DNA of 64,000 bases from Azorinus chamasolen (GCA_963576725.1 OY755242.1:66244238-66308237), one strand, 5' to 3'. Numbered from the stretch's first letter, positions 23,062-33,722 are shown. Notes: generated by a model from the sequence alone, not told the origin. Made by a program: numbers and translations.

Positions 23062-23297
23062 ACATTCAGGTTTCTCTTTTATAAGCGTTATACATCTGCT
23101 GATGGTCATAACGACTCATAAGGAGCTGTCTCATCAGGGTCTGCACTATTTACAAGTTGGTTGTCCAACCAGTGCACTCTACAGCAGTGATTGCACAGCA
23201 AAATACTTGTACACGGTGAAGATATATGTAATTATACAACAGGGCATGGGTAAAGAAGGAGAAATGTACTTTTAAATTCATCAAGAGAAGGGTTAAA
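23062..23297 (+). repeat. Flank plus partial second family C copy
   Basis: 23062-23117 repeats the flank that follows C1 (from 18885: 'acattcaggtttctctttta'). It then runs straight into the right half of a C element ('aaggagctgtctcatcaggg' to 'agagaagggttaa'). This looks like a local duplication or unequal exchange between C copies. Confidence 0.8.
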
Positions 23298-23550
23298 ACG
23301 ACGAAAACCCCGATACAAATAAACAAACCACATTTGGCATAACGCTTGTTTCACCTGTAGGAAATTAGCCCACTGTCAATTACAAACAGTGTAGACCCAG
23401 AACAGAGGGCTCCTATAGGAGTCCTCTGATTGATCAGGGTCTGCCTTGTTCGTTATTCAAAACCATAATAACCGTTTCGTACTGCATGGTGTCTACCAAT
23501 AAACAATGATAGACTACTCCACTCTAAAAATCCAGCATTGAAAGTGTTAA
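23298..23550 (-). mobile_element. K2: piggyBac-like MITE, family K
   Basis: Contains 'caaacagtgtagacccagaa', 'gagggctcctataggagtcc' and 'gtcaataacaa-type' spacer, ending 'ccagcattgaaagtgttaa'. The right part matches the start of the copy at 36429 in reverse complement ('ttggtagac', 'taaacaa'). Confidence 0.6.
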
Positions 23551-24026
23551 TGCTGACAAAGCCATAACAAATGCAAGACAGTAAAAGCATCGACTACAAA
23601 AACCGTATGAGAGGTTTAGTTTCCAATAAATCCACGTCAACTTCGCTCACTAACCGCCACCTGATACCCATTTGCAAACAACGTGGACCTTGGAGAGACG
23701 CCAAATAACTCGGCGTCTCGTCAGGACCAAAGCTGCTTGGCACCCGATCAGCAGTTTCTCCAAAACATGGTCGGATCGGAATTAGTTCAAACAAAAACTC
23801 CAGCTCAAAAGTTGAGCAGATACTATTTTTGTTCTTAGCGGGATAGAGGTTAGTAGAGATTTTATAGAGACCACCATGCACTCAAGAATAAATCTGCTTC
23901 GAAAACCAACCGATGATTGAGGTGTATTTTTAAAGGAGCTGACACAAAATCACATAGCATTAATTAACTAAACGTAATTTAATAAACTTCCATCACGTCA
24001 CTTAAATACACTATATATCACGTATC
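23551..24026. mobile_element. D1: degenerate family D MITE in unassigned sequence
   Basis: About 23640-23755 carries 'atttgcaaacaacgtggacc', 'gagacgccaaataactcggc' and 'gtctcgtcaggaccaaagct', the family D hairpin. The surrounding few hundred bases are not assigned. Confidence 0.6.
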
Positions 24027-24155
24027 TCAACCTTAATATAAACGCATTTTCGCGCTTTTGAAAACAGTACCTCCAGATCAGACGGCTGTTATAGGAGTCG
24101 TCTGATCAGGGTATGTTCTGTTTGCTTATGGCATGATAAAGACATGATTATACAG
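24027..24155. mobile_element. A11: half family A MITE
   Basis: 'aatataaacgcattttcgcg' and the hairpin 'cagatcagacggctgttata'/'ggagtcgtctgatcagggta'. It lacks the right half and abuts A12 at its TTAA. Confidence 0.7.
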
Positions 24156-24407
24156 TTAACCCTTTCCCTCATATAAACGTGTTTTCACACATCTGTAAAC
24201 AGAGTAGACCCAGATCAGACGGCTCCTAGAGGAGCCGTCTGATCAGGGTCTACTCTGTTTGCTAATATAATTTCAAAGATCTGTGTCTTTACTTTCTAAA
24301 ATAACTACAATGCTGCACCTTCTACATTTCATAATAACCTTTTTTGTCCATGAATATTCAGTAGGTATTGAAATCTGTAATAAACATAGAACAAGAAAAA
24401 GGGTTAA
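24156..24407 (+). mobile_element. A12: reference full-length family A MITE
   Basis: 252 bases, TTAACCCTTTCCCTCATATA to 'agaaaaagggttaa'. The central dyad reaches from 'taaacagagtagacccagat' through 'cagacggctcctagaggagc' to 'cgtctgatcagggtctactc'. The right half holds 'tgtttactttctaaaataac'-like text and 'catgaatattcagtaggtat'. TTAA bounds and CCCTTT ends fit piggyBac-type mobilisation. No coding capacity. Confidence 0.93.
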
Positions 24408-24539
24408 TATCAAATAATGAGCTTCTCTTGAAAATGCTGCATTATCGAATATCAGCCAATGAATAGTCACGGTATCATTACATGTATTTGAATAATTGAA
24501 AAGTTAACGTTTTATCATTATTCTGACGCATGTTGTTTG

Positions 24540-24775
24540 CTTTAAACCTTTACTCCACAAACACGCATTTTACGCCTTTGCAAACAGAGTAGACCCAGAT
24601 CAGATGGTTGATCAGGGCCTGCTGTTTGCTTATAGCATTATATAGATATTATTCTTCAGTTTCTGCCATGACCTAACGCTTCTGTGTGTTAAGTTCCATC
24701 ATTAGAATTGACCTTATTGATATTCATCATGTCACTACTTCTAACTTGAATATACATGAAGTAAATGTTTAATTT
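24540..24775 (+). mobile_element. A13: family A MITE, hairpin shortened
   Basis: 'aaacctttactccacaaaca' at the left, then 'cagatcagatggttgatcag', a collapsed stem, and 'tctaacttgaatatacatga' at the right. Confidence 0.7.
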
Positions 24776-24794
24776 GGATAATAGGGGTTTTATA

Positions 24795-25002
24795 TACAGT
24801 AAAACTTCGATTATTCGAACTCTAAAATACGTATTATTATCGATCTTTAAGACAGGTGGCAGCTTAATGCATGGTGAAAGTCATGCAGAAAGCTCCTCTA
24901 GGAGCTTTCTGCATGAATTTCACCATGCATTAAGCAGCCACCTGCCTAAAAGGGTCTAAATTCTTCTATACCGAAAATTCGAATAATCGAGGTTTTACTG
25001 TA
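24795..25002. mobile_element. F8: pogo-like MITE, TCGATTATTCG subtype (reference)
   Basis: TA-CAGTAAAACTTCGATTATTC to GAATAATCGAGGTTTTACTG-TA, clean at both ends. The internal palindrome 'gacaggtggcagcttaatgc' to 'taagcagccacctgcctaaa' has the perfect centre 'gaaagctcctctaggagctt'. Confidence 0.95.
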
Positions 25003-25158
25003 TATGGGTAGAGTTATGGTTACAAGAAATGCAAAACGCTAGTATTAATTGTCAGCAAGAACAAAAACGAACTGGACATATATGTGTTGGGAACCGTCAC
25101 AAGGAAATAATCATACAATGTGAAAGTTCTATAAATGAGTTCTGTTCATGAGCAGTTA

Positions 25159-25408
25159 TTAACCCTTTCCCTCATATAAACGTGTTTTCACACATTTGCA
25201 AACAGAGTAGACCCAGATCAGACGGCTCCTAGAGAAGCCGTCTTATCAGGGTTTGCTCTGTTTGCTAAAAGAATTTGATAGCTATGTTTCTTTGCTTTCT
25301 AAAATAACCACAATCTTCCACCTTCCATAATTCTTGATAACTATTTTGTTAATGAATATTCAGTAGGTATTGAAATTTGAAATATTTAAAGAACAGGAAA
25401 AGGGTTAA
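25159..25408 (+). mobile_element. A14: full-length family A MITE
   Basis: TTAACCCTTTCCCTCATATA to 'aggaaaagggttaa'; close to A12. Centre 'gacggctcctagagaagccg'. Confidence 0.93.
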
Positions 25409-25429
25409 AAGAGCAATACGACTCATGCT

Positions 25430-25830
25430 CACTATTATCGGCTTAAGCGGTATGCAATGTTCAAACTAATAACATCGAAACTAATGACCTCGAATGACCA
25501 GAAGATGTATATTGTAAGAACATTGTGAATGAAGTTTGGGGCGACTTTTTGCGGCCGCCACACCAGCACTTAACGCCTGCTGTTTTGGAGTACACAAGTT
25601 CTGAAAGTGAGAAATCCGTCCAAACCAAAATCAGCAATGTGAAAAGAGAAAATTGCAGACTCGGCTTTATTCAGTCTGCTCATTGGTAGTGATTATAAAT
25701 GCAACACCATTCATGCCCCCTAGCATAGGCTTACGCGGTATTCAATTTTCAAAACTAATTACATCGAAACTAATAATCACGAAGTACCAGACAATATTAC
25801 AGCACTAAGAATGAAGTAAGGGGCGAGCTA
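25430..25830 (+). repeat. I1: dispersed repeat I
   Basis: Two overlapping half-copies: 'tcggcttaagcggtatgcaa' (25439) and 'aggcttacgcggtattcaat' (25727), with 'gaaaattgcagactcggctt' between. The repeat recurs at 29000, 54640 (reverse) and 59960. Confidence 0.65.
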
Positions 25831-25920
25831 ACAGTTTCAATTCTAGGTAGCTTCTGTTTCATTTTTTCAAATGATAATTTCTTAAAACATTGCTATCAGC
25901 AGGGCTACATATAAAGATAC

Positions 25921-26045
25921 GTACCCAAATACTGAAATGGCATTTTCCAACCAAACTCTACACTGTCGCCACTTTTTTATAATCGTCTCTTCTGTCACAG
26001 TATAGGGTTTGGTGGAGAAATAAAGGAGATATTCTTGAAAATGTT
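25921..26045. mobile_element. G2: small palindromic MITE, family G
   Basis: 'ttttccaaccaaactctaca' pairs with 'gtatagggtttggtggagaa'. Confidence 0.65.
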
Positions 26046-26270
26046 TAAGGTTACACATCTTATCTGGATTTCTATATCAATTTTCAAAAACTGTAATCAG
26101 TCACGGCGGATTAATAGGAATAATTTACATAGACCCTTAGTACCAGTAAAGTGAGATGACGCAGTATATATCAATACTCGCCAGTACATCGTATATAATA
26201 CAATGCAATGGAAAACGATATAATTCATCTGAGGCACATTCTTGGCGATACATTTGTCAATGATGAATGG

Positions 26271-26455
26271 TACAGTACAACCTCTCTATAACGGCCACTA
26301 AATCACATCAAGTATTTTGTGTTAAAGGCAGGTGGCTGCTTAAAGCTCCTATAGAAGCGTTCTGTGTTACTTTCACCTTGCTTTAAGCAACCACCTGCCC
26401 CAAATACCAACAAATTAACACAATTTATTGACCGTTATAGAGAGGATATACTGTA
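26271..26455. mobile_element. F9: pogo-like MITE, ACGGCCACTAAAT subtype
   Basis: TA-CAGTACAACCTCTCTATAAC to 'ttatagagaggatatactg'-TA. Part of the left stem is lost: 'ggctgcttaaagctcctata'. Confidence 0.85.
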
Positions 26456-26703
26456 TTTTAATCTGGTATACCTGGATATACCAAGTGCACTCATGTATAA
26501 ATCATTCACGGAGACTACTGAAGATATATACAGAAACCCAGCGTAGTATGAAAATATGATAATAGAGCTCAGCAACGTCTGGTGAATCTTGTTGGATTAT
26601 ACATGAATATTCAGGAAATAAAGAGTGAATGCATTGTAAGGTATGGATGTTTGAACCCAGGTATATCCCGTGTGTCGTTCAGCATATCTGTAAATCCATG
26701 TTA

Positions 26704-26913
26704 TAATGAAATACCCCCTCTAATGCGACCATTTAATGAATAAACATGGGTGTCTTTATAAGCAGGTGGTTGCTTAATGCAGGACAAAAGTAATACAAAC
26801 AGCTCCTCTATGAGCTTTCTGCATTACTTTTGTCCTGCATCAAGCTATCCCTTGCATCTAGCACTCAGAATTATATCTCTTTTAGGTGGTCGCATTAGCG
26901 GGGTTTTATTGTA
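26704..26913. mobile_element. F10: pogo-like MITE, GCGACCAC subtype
   Basis: 'aataccccctctaatgcgac' to 'ggtcgcattagcggggtttt', internal 'ttaatgcaggacaaaagtaa'/'acttttgtcctgcatcaa'. Confidence 0.85.
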
Positions 26914-27251
26914 GTGATGCAGACACATGTGACTCATTGTCATTTTACCATTGATATAACCACCAATGATGATTTTATCATTGATACTTACATTGATGGG
27001 AATTGCTATTTTATCAGTGATGCAGTCAGCATTTTCATTGCCGTGAATCGTATATCAATGTCATAAAACTTCACAGCTATCAAAACACAACATTACTCTT
27101 CTTTTAAGCATGTCAAATAAGACAGCTCTCGAAGACATATGCGAAGAAACTGACATCAAATTCACAAAAACTTTCAAATACAACAACATCACTGAAACAT
27201 GCACAATACGTACTTGTGTGGTACCTTGCTTAGCAGTATGACACTTTGTGA
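26914..27251. other. Unassigned; loose 'cattgat' repetition
   Basis: Short irregular repeats of 'accattgata/atcattgatac' at 26945-27030; otherwise nothing. Confidence 0.4.
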
Positions 27252-27456
27252 TACAGTGAAACTACGATTATTCGACCGCTCAAATACGTACCGTTATTGA
27301 TATTTACAGGAGGCAGCTTAATGCAGGGTGAAATTTATACTGAAAGCTCCTCTGGTAGCTTTCTGCACGCGTTTCACACTGCATTAAGCAGCCAACTGTC
27401 TACAAAGACATAAATCATTAATTACTAAGATTTTGCATTATCGGGTTTTTACTCTA
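27252..27456. mobile_element. F11: pogo-like MITE, TCGATTATTCG subtype
   Basis: TA-CAGTGAAACTACGATTATTC to 'tgcattatcgggtttttact'. Internal 'cagcttaatgcagggtgaaa' and 'tcctctggtagctttct'. Confidence 0.85.
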
Positions 27457-27723
27457 TTTCCAATTTTGGAGAGATATTTCGTTACAGTTACGTGTTAGCA
27501 AATTGCCATTTGTCCTATATTTATGAGACATGTGTGTATTAGCAGAATAACATGTTTGCGGTGATCTAGAAAATTACCACAGACTTTTCAATCACATTTT
27601 TGTGAAACCTATTTCATGCTTGATAACTTCTCTCGCAATATACTATATGACAATTACTTTGGATTTGGCAATCCGTGTCAAACGTTTGTTTGAAACAGGC
27701 ATGTATACTCTCATTACAGTGTA

Positions 27724-27973
27724 TTAACTCTTTCTGCGCCAATGTCGCCTGTTGGTACCATTGAAAACAGTGCAGTCCCAAGTAAGATGCCGCCTTTTCA
27801 AGGCAGCATCTGACATGGGACTTCACTGTTTTCTGTATTATTTTAGCCCAAGCATACATGTTTTTAAAAACAAATGTTTTACTAATATGCCTTTATTATT
27901 TTGTTTAGAATTATATCTAATATGAAATCATTATTGCAGACGACACTTTTAAATTTGGCGCCAAAAGAGTCAA
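27724..27973 (-). mobile_element. B4: piggyBac-like MITE, reverse family B
   Basis: TTAACTCTTTCTGCGCCAAT to 'ttggcgccaaaagagtcaa'. Hairpin 'agatgccgccttttcaaggc'/'agcatctgacatgggacttc'. Confidence 0.88.
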
Positions 27974-28058
27974 GCATGTAATTGTTCGGTTGTAAGAACG
28001 TACAGACGGAAGATTTACAAATAAGTCTATCGAGAACAAAATCTAGCGTAAAAGAATT

Positions 28059-28922
28059 TACAGTAAAACCTCGATAGTTTGAACACTGAAAAAGTATCAT
28101 TATCAGTCTTTAAAGACGATTTCGGTAGTAAGTTATGCGCAGCTTTTTGCGCCGAATACTCTCTACAAAGGAGACAACCGGTACCGGTATTCTGGATGAC
28201 ACTAATTTCGAACGACTTATTTCGACCAACATTTACAAACCTGACCTGTATCAACAATTTCGATTACACGAGAAAATTGCTAAATATAATTAGCCGAACG
28301 TATAAAAACTTGAAATCAAACAGGAAAATCCGGTACGGGAGTATAATAAACAAACTGGTACGACGTCATAGCAGTGTGACGTCAAAAGACGTCGCCCATT
28401 TTGGCGTAATTTTCATGGGAGATCACCACCACTAGGTGATAAATTGAATACTTACTTAGAAACGAAGCCTGCAACCCACATATTTCTTTTTGATTTCATG
28501 TTAAGGATACTATAAAGCACAAAATGTGAAAGTTTGAAAAACATTCTTGGATAAGTTTCTTAGATATTTACGAAAATATCATCGATGTCATGATTTTTGT
28601 AATGTCCTGTAGGTAAAATGCAGGAATCACGCTTATGTGTATTTCATGGTAATAACTCAAAAATAAAGTCTGTAACCCCCTCTTTTCTTTTCTTTTTATA
28701 TGAAATCAGTATACTTTAAACAGCAAAATATAAAAAAATAAAAACAATTCTTGGAAGGAAACAAACTGTAGAACTCGTCTGTAAGACAAGCGGCAGCTTA
28801 ATACAGTTTGAGAGTCATACAAAGCTTGAAATGTGACTTTCACTTTGCATTAAGCATCTCTCTGCATAAAATGCATCGATTCTGCATTACTAAATTTTCG
28901 ACGTATCGAGTTTTTACCGTAT
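28059..28922. mobile_element. F12: pogo-like MITE carrying about 670 bp of extra sequence
   Basis: TA-CAGTAAAACCTCGATAGTTT at the left and 'acgtatcgagtttttaccg'-TA at the right. The palindrome (28785-28865: 'cggcagcttaatacagtttg'/'actttgcattaagcat') sits at the far right. Roughly 28115-28780 is not present in other F copies. That extra part holds an ORF of 118 codons that begins in the TIR and has no motif I recognise, plus three GACGTC sites. Confidence 0.7.
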
Positions 28923-28999
28923 TATGTTGTTACATACACAGCAGAACCTGTCTTAACCCATTTCTTGCAGACTATTCAAATAGGAAATAATAAGGTCAT

Positions 29000-29250
29000 A
29001 AATATCAATAATTTCTGAAGGGTGGTGATCCCCCGAAAGCAAAAATTGCAACACAAAAAGAGAAAATTGCTGACTCGGTTTTATTGAGTCTGTTCATGAG
29101 CAGTAATTGAAAGTGCAACACTGCTCACGCGCCCTAACACCGGCTTAAGCGGTATTCAATTTTCAGAACAAGAAGTACTGAAATTCATGATCTCGAAGGA
29201 TCAGAAGGTATAACAACACTGAGAATGAAGTACGGGCATATGAACACATG
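29000..29250 (+). repeat. I2: dispersed repeat I
   Basis: 'agggtggtgatcccccgaaa', 'aaagagaaaattgctgactc', 'ccggcttaagcggtattcaa', 'aaggatcagaaggtataaca'. Confidence 0.75.
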
Positions 29251-29408
29251 AAAGTTTGGTCCAGGAAGAAGCTGTAGAATCAGATCTATATTACACCATA
29301 AGCAAACACAGCAGACCCTGATCAGACGGGTCCTATAGAAGCCATCGGATCTGGGTCTACTATGTTTGTAGATGCGTCAAAATGAGCTTACATAAGGGAA
29401 AGGGGTAA
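29238..29408. mobile_element. A15: family A MITE, left-truncated
   Basis: 'gaagctgtagaatcagatct', 'gatcagacgggtcctataga', tail 'cataagggaaaggggtaa'. Followed at about 29455-29512 by a scrap of the family F palindrome ('gcagaaaactccctcaggag'). Confidence 0.75.
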
Positions 29409-29809
29409 GCAACGTCTCTTTGACTGAGCACAGAATTCTTGCAATGCAATTGATTGCTTAATTCAGGACAAAATAGTAATGCAGAAAACTCCCTCAGGAG
29501 CATTCGTCATTCGTTTGATGGTTAATACAGATTTTATGTACATGTTAGATATACTCCCTTTGTAATGACAGTGTTAGATTTTACGGCTTTCTGACAAAAA
29601 GGTAAAATACAATAGGTAATACATGTACACAATAGGAGAAAGACGAGAGTGATGATAATGGACACATGAACGAGATTAAGTCTATTATGTGATCAGTGAG
29701 TCTTAATAAGGACTTCATCAACCAGTGTACATTGATATCATATGAGCTCTTTCTTTCATGATCTTTCTGATCAACAGCAAACCAAACCAGAGAAGCCTAG
29801 AAGACTCCA

Positions 29810-30014
29810 TTAACCCTTTCTCATATGTAAGCGTATTTTGACACATCTGTAAACAGAGTAGAACAGGGTCTGCTCTGTTTGCTTATGGTGTAATATAGAT
29901 CTGATTCTACAGCTTTTTCCCGAGGCAAAACAATGTCTTGTGTTCATAAGCCATTATAAAAAAAATCTTATTAATATCATTTCCTATATGAATATTCATC
30001 AAGGAAAGGGTTAA
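29810..30014 (+). mobile_element. A16: family A MITE with hairpin deleted
   Basis: TTAACCCTTTCTCATATGTA to 'aaggaaagggttaa'. Goes directly from 'aacagagtag' to 'aacagggtctgctctgtttg', so the GCTCC stem is gone while both ends are intact. Confidence 0.9.
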
Positions 30015-30607
30015 GTACGATCTGTTCAAGCACGCTTAGAACTTAATTTTCCAGTGGTCACAACCAAAATATAATTATTGTAAAAACATTGCTCATAATG
30101 GAAATACAAATGTGGGCGGATTCACTAAGAAATAATACATATATAAAATGAGGTAAGATGATATCAGTGCATGGGGTGTAGTCTTTTGCACTTGCGTTAA
30201 CAATGCACCTTATAAATACGCTTTTTAATGTATTTGCAAACAATATCAGCCTGCTCCAATCAGAGATTTAACACACTGTTATCAAACTGTTACTTAGACC
30301 ACAACTAGGTCCACTGAATGGAAATAAACAAAAGAATGCTATATACATGAATTTCCATGTAATGATAAGTGATTGTTGTCTACATTTCAGGTAAATGTAA
30401 ATGAAAAATGGAAGATACATGCATGTTCAAACTAAGTTGAAATTTATTTGTTTACATTTTGTTGATATGTCGTGGAATGTTTTATAAATAATAGACAAAC
30501 AATTTGCCACTTCCGAGATACGACGGCTGGTCTGTCTTTTGCCATTTGCAATGTCATATATGTCGGTTTTCTCAGTGAAAGTCACGTATGACACAATAAC
30601 ACAGGGC
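30015..30607. other. Unassigned intergenic sequence
   Basis: No gene or element recognised. Confidence 0.55.
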
Positions 30608-30857
30608 TTAACCCTTCGCGTGCTATTCACGTCAATATACCTACCTGTAAACAGTGAAGACCCAGATGAGACAGCTCCTGCAGGAGCTGTCTCATCAGGG
30701 TATGCACTATTTACAAGATGATGGTGTAACCAGTGCACTCCACAGCAGTGATTGCACTGCGAAATACGTGTACACAGTGGAGATATATGTAATTATACAA
30801 CAGGGCATGGGTAAAGAAGGAGAAATGTATTTTAAAATTCAGCAAGCGAAGGGTTAA
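30608..30857 (+). mobile_element. C4: reference family C MITE
   Basis: TTAACCCTTCGCGTGCTATT to 'agcaagcgaagggttaa'; clean TTAA at both ends and perfect 'gacagctcctgcaggagctg' centre. Confidence 0.94.
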
Positions 30858-30864
30858 GATACTA

Positions 30865-30882
30865 CCCCCCCCCCCCCCCCCA
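30865..30882 (+). repeat. Poly-C run
   Basis: About 18 consecutive C residues directly after C4. Confidence 0.9.
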
Positions 30883-30977
30883 CAAAGTAGACCAAGCAAT
30901 ATTTCTTATCATTGTTTTGTTAAATATAGGATCTGAGTTAATCCTCAACATTTATAAACACGTCTTGGAAAAAAGGT

Positions 30978-31512
30978 AATCAAGCGACCCAACAGTGAGA
31001 TTAATGCCTTCCGTCTTGACAGGTTTAAGTGCAAAATGGCATTCTGTATTTTTAATGGATTGTGATTTAGTTACATTTTAGTTTGTGCATGGTTAAACAC
31101 CTGCAAATCAGACATTGAAAATGCCCGAATCATTTTAATTACTTCCTCAAGACACACATGATTATACTTTGTCTCATATTGGACGTGAAAGGGCAAGTGG
31201 CACATGCGAAGATATAAATTCAATCAAACAATGATTGTATGTTCTTTTACATAGTTATCAAGCACCCAAATGGTGAGATTAATGATTTCCGCCCAGACAG
31301 GTTTAAGTGCAAAATGAATGGCATTCAGCTACATTTCAGTTTGTGCATAGTTAAACACCTGCAAACCAGATATTGAAAATGCCCGAATCATTTCAATTTC
31401 TTCCTCGCGGCAAACATATTTATACTTGTCTCGTACTGAACGTGAAAGAGCAAGTGTCACATGCGAATATATAAATTCAACCAACAACGGTTATATGTTA
31501 TATTACATAGTT
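30978..31512 (+). repeat. Diverged tandem duplication, about 276-bp unit
   Basis: Copy one (30978-31253) and copy two (31254-31512) share 'gacaggtttaagtgcaaaat', 'agttaaacacctgcaaacca'-type text, 'gaaaatgcccgaatcatttc' and 'gtcacatgcgaatatataaa', with several indels. No coding frame survives in both copies. Confidence 0.85.
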
Positions 31513-31589
31513 ATTTCTATTAATACATGTATTCGAACATGTCCCAAAAGATTCTATTTATCTTTACTTCAAGTATAATCCATTTACCA

Positions 31590-31745
31590 AGACTCTGTTT
31601 TGATATTTATTTCTATATGCATCTGACGTAGATACTTGGAAGCGAGATGTACTATCTATTATAGATATCTATATTATAGATAGTACATCTCGCTTCCAAG
31701 TATCTACGTCAGATGCATATAAAAATAAATATCAAAACAGAGTCT
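31590..31745. repeat. 156-bp near-perfect palindrome
   Basis: Two 78-base arms meet without spacer at 31667/31668 ('gatatc'). By eye there is one mismatch (31612 region 'tttctatatg' versus 'catataaaaa'). Arms run from 'agactctgttttgatattta' inward through 'gcatctgacgtagatacttg'. Confidence 0.93.
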
Positions 31746-32148
31746 CAGCCCGGATCGGAAATCACTCCTCTATAGATAATATGTGATTAATTATGTGACC
31801 AGAATTGCCTTGATTGCAAAGCAATACTTTTACGGTGATCTTGTTAAAACTACAAGACAGTTAACATCTGTTATTCCAGTCCGTTGTCTGACATGTGTCA
31901 ACATTTATTCTAATGAATCAAAGAAAGGAGAACGAAATCAAAGATAAAACTCGAACAATGTCATTTGTCAGCATCATTGCTTTTGGTGGGGACATGTTTC
32001 TGAACAAGACGTTACTGAAAGACAATTTCAAATGTTGGTTTTTTTTTCAAATAATTAGAAACAAGCCTGCACAGCATAATCCTGCATAGTTGCTCAATTA
32101 TCATAACCTCAAGATCTCACTGATCGTAAAGTGCTCCAAATTCAGTTG
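31746..32148. other. Unassigned intergenic sequence
   Basis: One 64-codon ORF without a recognised motif; otherwise nothing. Confidence 0.5.
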
Positions 32149-32693
32149 ACGTAACTCTTTCGTGGCCAAATATTGGAGTGTGCAAAATGTGCCGTCTGCT
32201 CAATATTTTATCATTGTACAGTGAACCCACATTATAACGGCATTCGTTACAATGGCACCCTCGTTATACCCGCAGTATGCAATGAAACAAAATTACCGTT
32301 AAGTCGTTTAAACAACCACTGAATAAATAGGTACAATGCTAATAAGACAGGTGATCGCTTAATGCAGAACATAAGAAGAGCAAAAAGCTCCCAGAGGGAG
32401 CATTAAAGTATTAAGCGTTCACCTGTTGGTACTAGTTTAAAACTGGCCATATGGTTCCTTTCATGTTTAAACTCGTTATAACGGCAACCTCGTTATACCA
32501 GCAAAATGTCGGGAAACAAACACCTCCGTTGTAACGAGGGTTCACTGTAGTATGCTTCTCTTTTTTCGAAAATATAATCACAGCACCAACAGCTTTGAAT
32601 CCAGATGAGACACCGACTAAGTCGACGTCTCATCTGGGTTCAAACTGTTTGCAGAGATAATCACGGATGCGACATTGGCAGCGAAAGAGTGAA
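32149..32693. mobile_element. D2: family D MITE interrupted by F14
   Basis: Left end 'gtaactctttcgtggccaaa' and right end 'gcgacattggcagcgaaagag' are paired family D termini. The D hairpin 'ccagatgagacaccgactaa'/'gtcgacgtctcatctgggtt' lies at 32595-32642. A complete F element occupies 32217-32549. Confidence 0.8.
32217..32549. mobile_element. F14: pogo-like element, ACCCACATTATAACGG ends
   Basis: TA-CAGTGAACCCACATTATAAC to GTTGTAACGAGGGTTCACTG-TA. Internal 'gacaggtgatcgcttaatgc'/'taagcgttcacctgttg' and 'aaaagctcccagagggagca'. Subterminal 'ctcgttatacc' copies occur at both sides. Confidence 0.88.
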
Positions 32694-33380
32694 AATAACA
32701 ACGAAGAGTAATATTTTAAGGCCCTTTACTTTTACTATTAAAGAGGAAGTTCCTACAATGAACGCATCTTTTCAATAACTATCATAAACTTGTTATACTC
32801 AATCATTATTATGAAGATTGTCATTTTGAACTTATATCGAAAATCAAAAAATGCCCCTATGGTTCAAAATAAACTGATTATATCAATACTTATATATGTT
32901 GTTCTACAACAAAGTGTTATCGGTCTTTTCCGTTCAAATTTTCCGCGTTTTGCCGATGATCACACCAGCCCTCCATTGTTTACGTAACAGCTTTTCTCGG
33001 AAGTGGTCGGAGTGACGTGAAGACTACGAACAGATGTGAAACTAAAACCAAAACCCGAATAAAATTGAATCATCGGTGATTAAAATCGGGATCGTCGATA
33101 TCAAACACATGGGTGTTTTATCATTTTCAACGTTTATTGGATAGGTTTTCTTGAGATATACTATTTTTCAGCATATACACGAATGAGTTTTGTATATTTT
33201 AGGAATTTTTTGAAACGCATCGAATGTAGTGACTTCACCTTTATGCACGCTTGTCAGTGCCACATGTCTGATACTGAATGTAATTGACAATTCAAAATAA
33301 TGTTAGACTTAACTGCCTCGCAGTCAAATTACTTCCTTCTGTTACGATTATCGTCTGTATCACCTCCACAGAAGAGTATT
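32694..33380. other. Unassigned intergenic sequence
   Basis: No gene or repeat recognised. Confidence 0.5.
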
Positions 33381-33605
33381 TAAACCTTTACCTGATGAAC
33401 ATATATATAAGAGGTAATGACACCATGAACATTTATTTCCGAAATGCTTTATAACCATAATCTATGACCGAATGCAATTACTGAAACTGTAGTATAAGAT
33501 CTATAAACGTCCATAAGCAACCAGTGGAAGCCCTAAACAAATGGCTCATATAATAACCGTTTGTTTGTGCCAAAAGGCGTCTATATTGGCTAAATGCTTA
33601 ATAGT
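33381..33605. mobile_element. A17: very degenerate family A MITE
   Basis: 'aacctttacctgatgaacat', 'actgaaactgtagtataaga', 'caaatggctcatataataac'. Only the order of these pieces identifies it. Confidence 0.45.
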
Positions 33606-33618
33606 TTTCAAATAGAAA

Positions 33619-33722
33619 ATAACCCTTTCCCTGTTCTATGTTTATTCCAAATTTCTATAACTATTGAATATTCATGACAAAATAGTTGCAATGAAATACG
33701 AAAGGTGGAACACTGTAGCCAA
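33619..33722 (+). mobile_element. A18: left half of a family A MITE
   Basis: 'aataaccctttccctgttct' to 'gtggaacactgtagcc', then cut off where family G begins. Confidence 0.75.

Noticed and set aside
24156..24407. Rho-independent-type terminators (GC hairpins)
   Set aside because: The hairpins are parts of MITEs in a eukaryotic sequence and have no following T run or upstream gene.
28079..28435. 118-residue ORF as a host gene
   Set aside because: It starts inside the F12 terminal repeat and shows no motif or codon pattern; kept only as part of the cargo finding.
18562..30899. Similar 60-70 residue ORFs on both strands (MKTQMRQFLQELSHQG, MHWLHNQLV types) repeated several times
   Set aside because: They coincide exactly with family C MITEs, in both strands of a palindrome; recurrence reflects the repeat.
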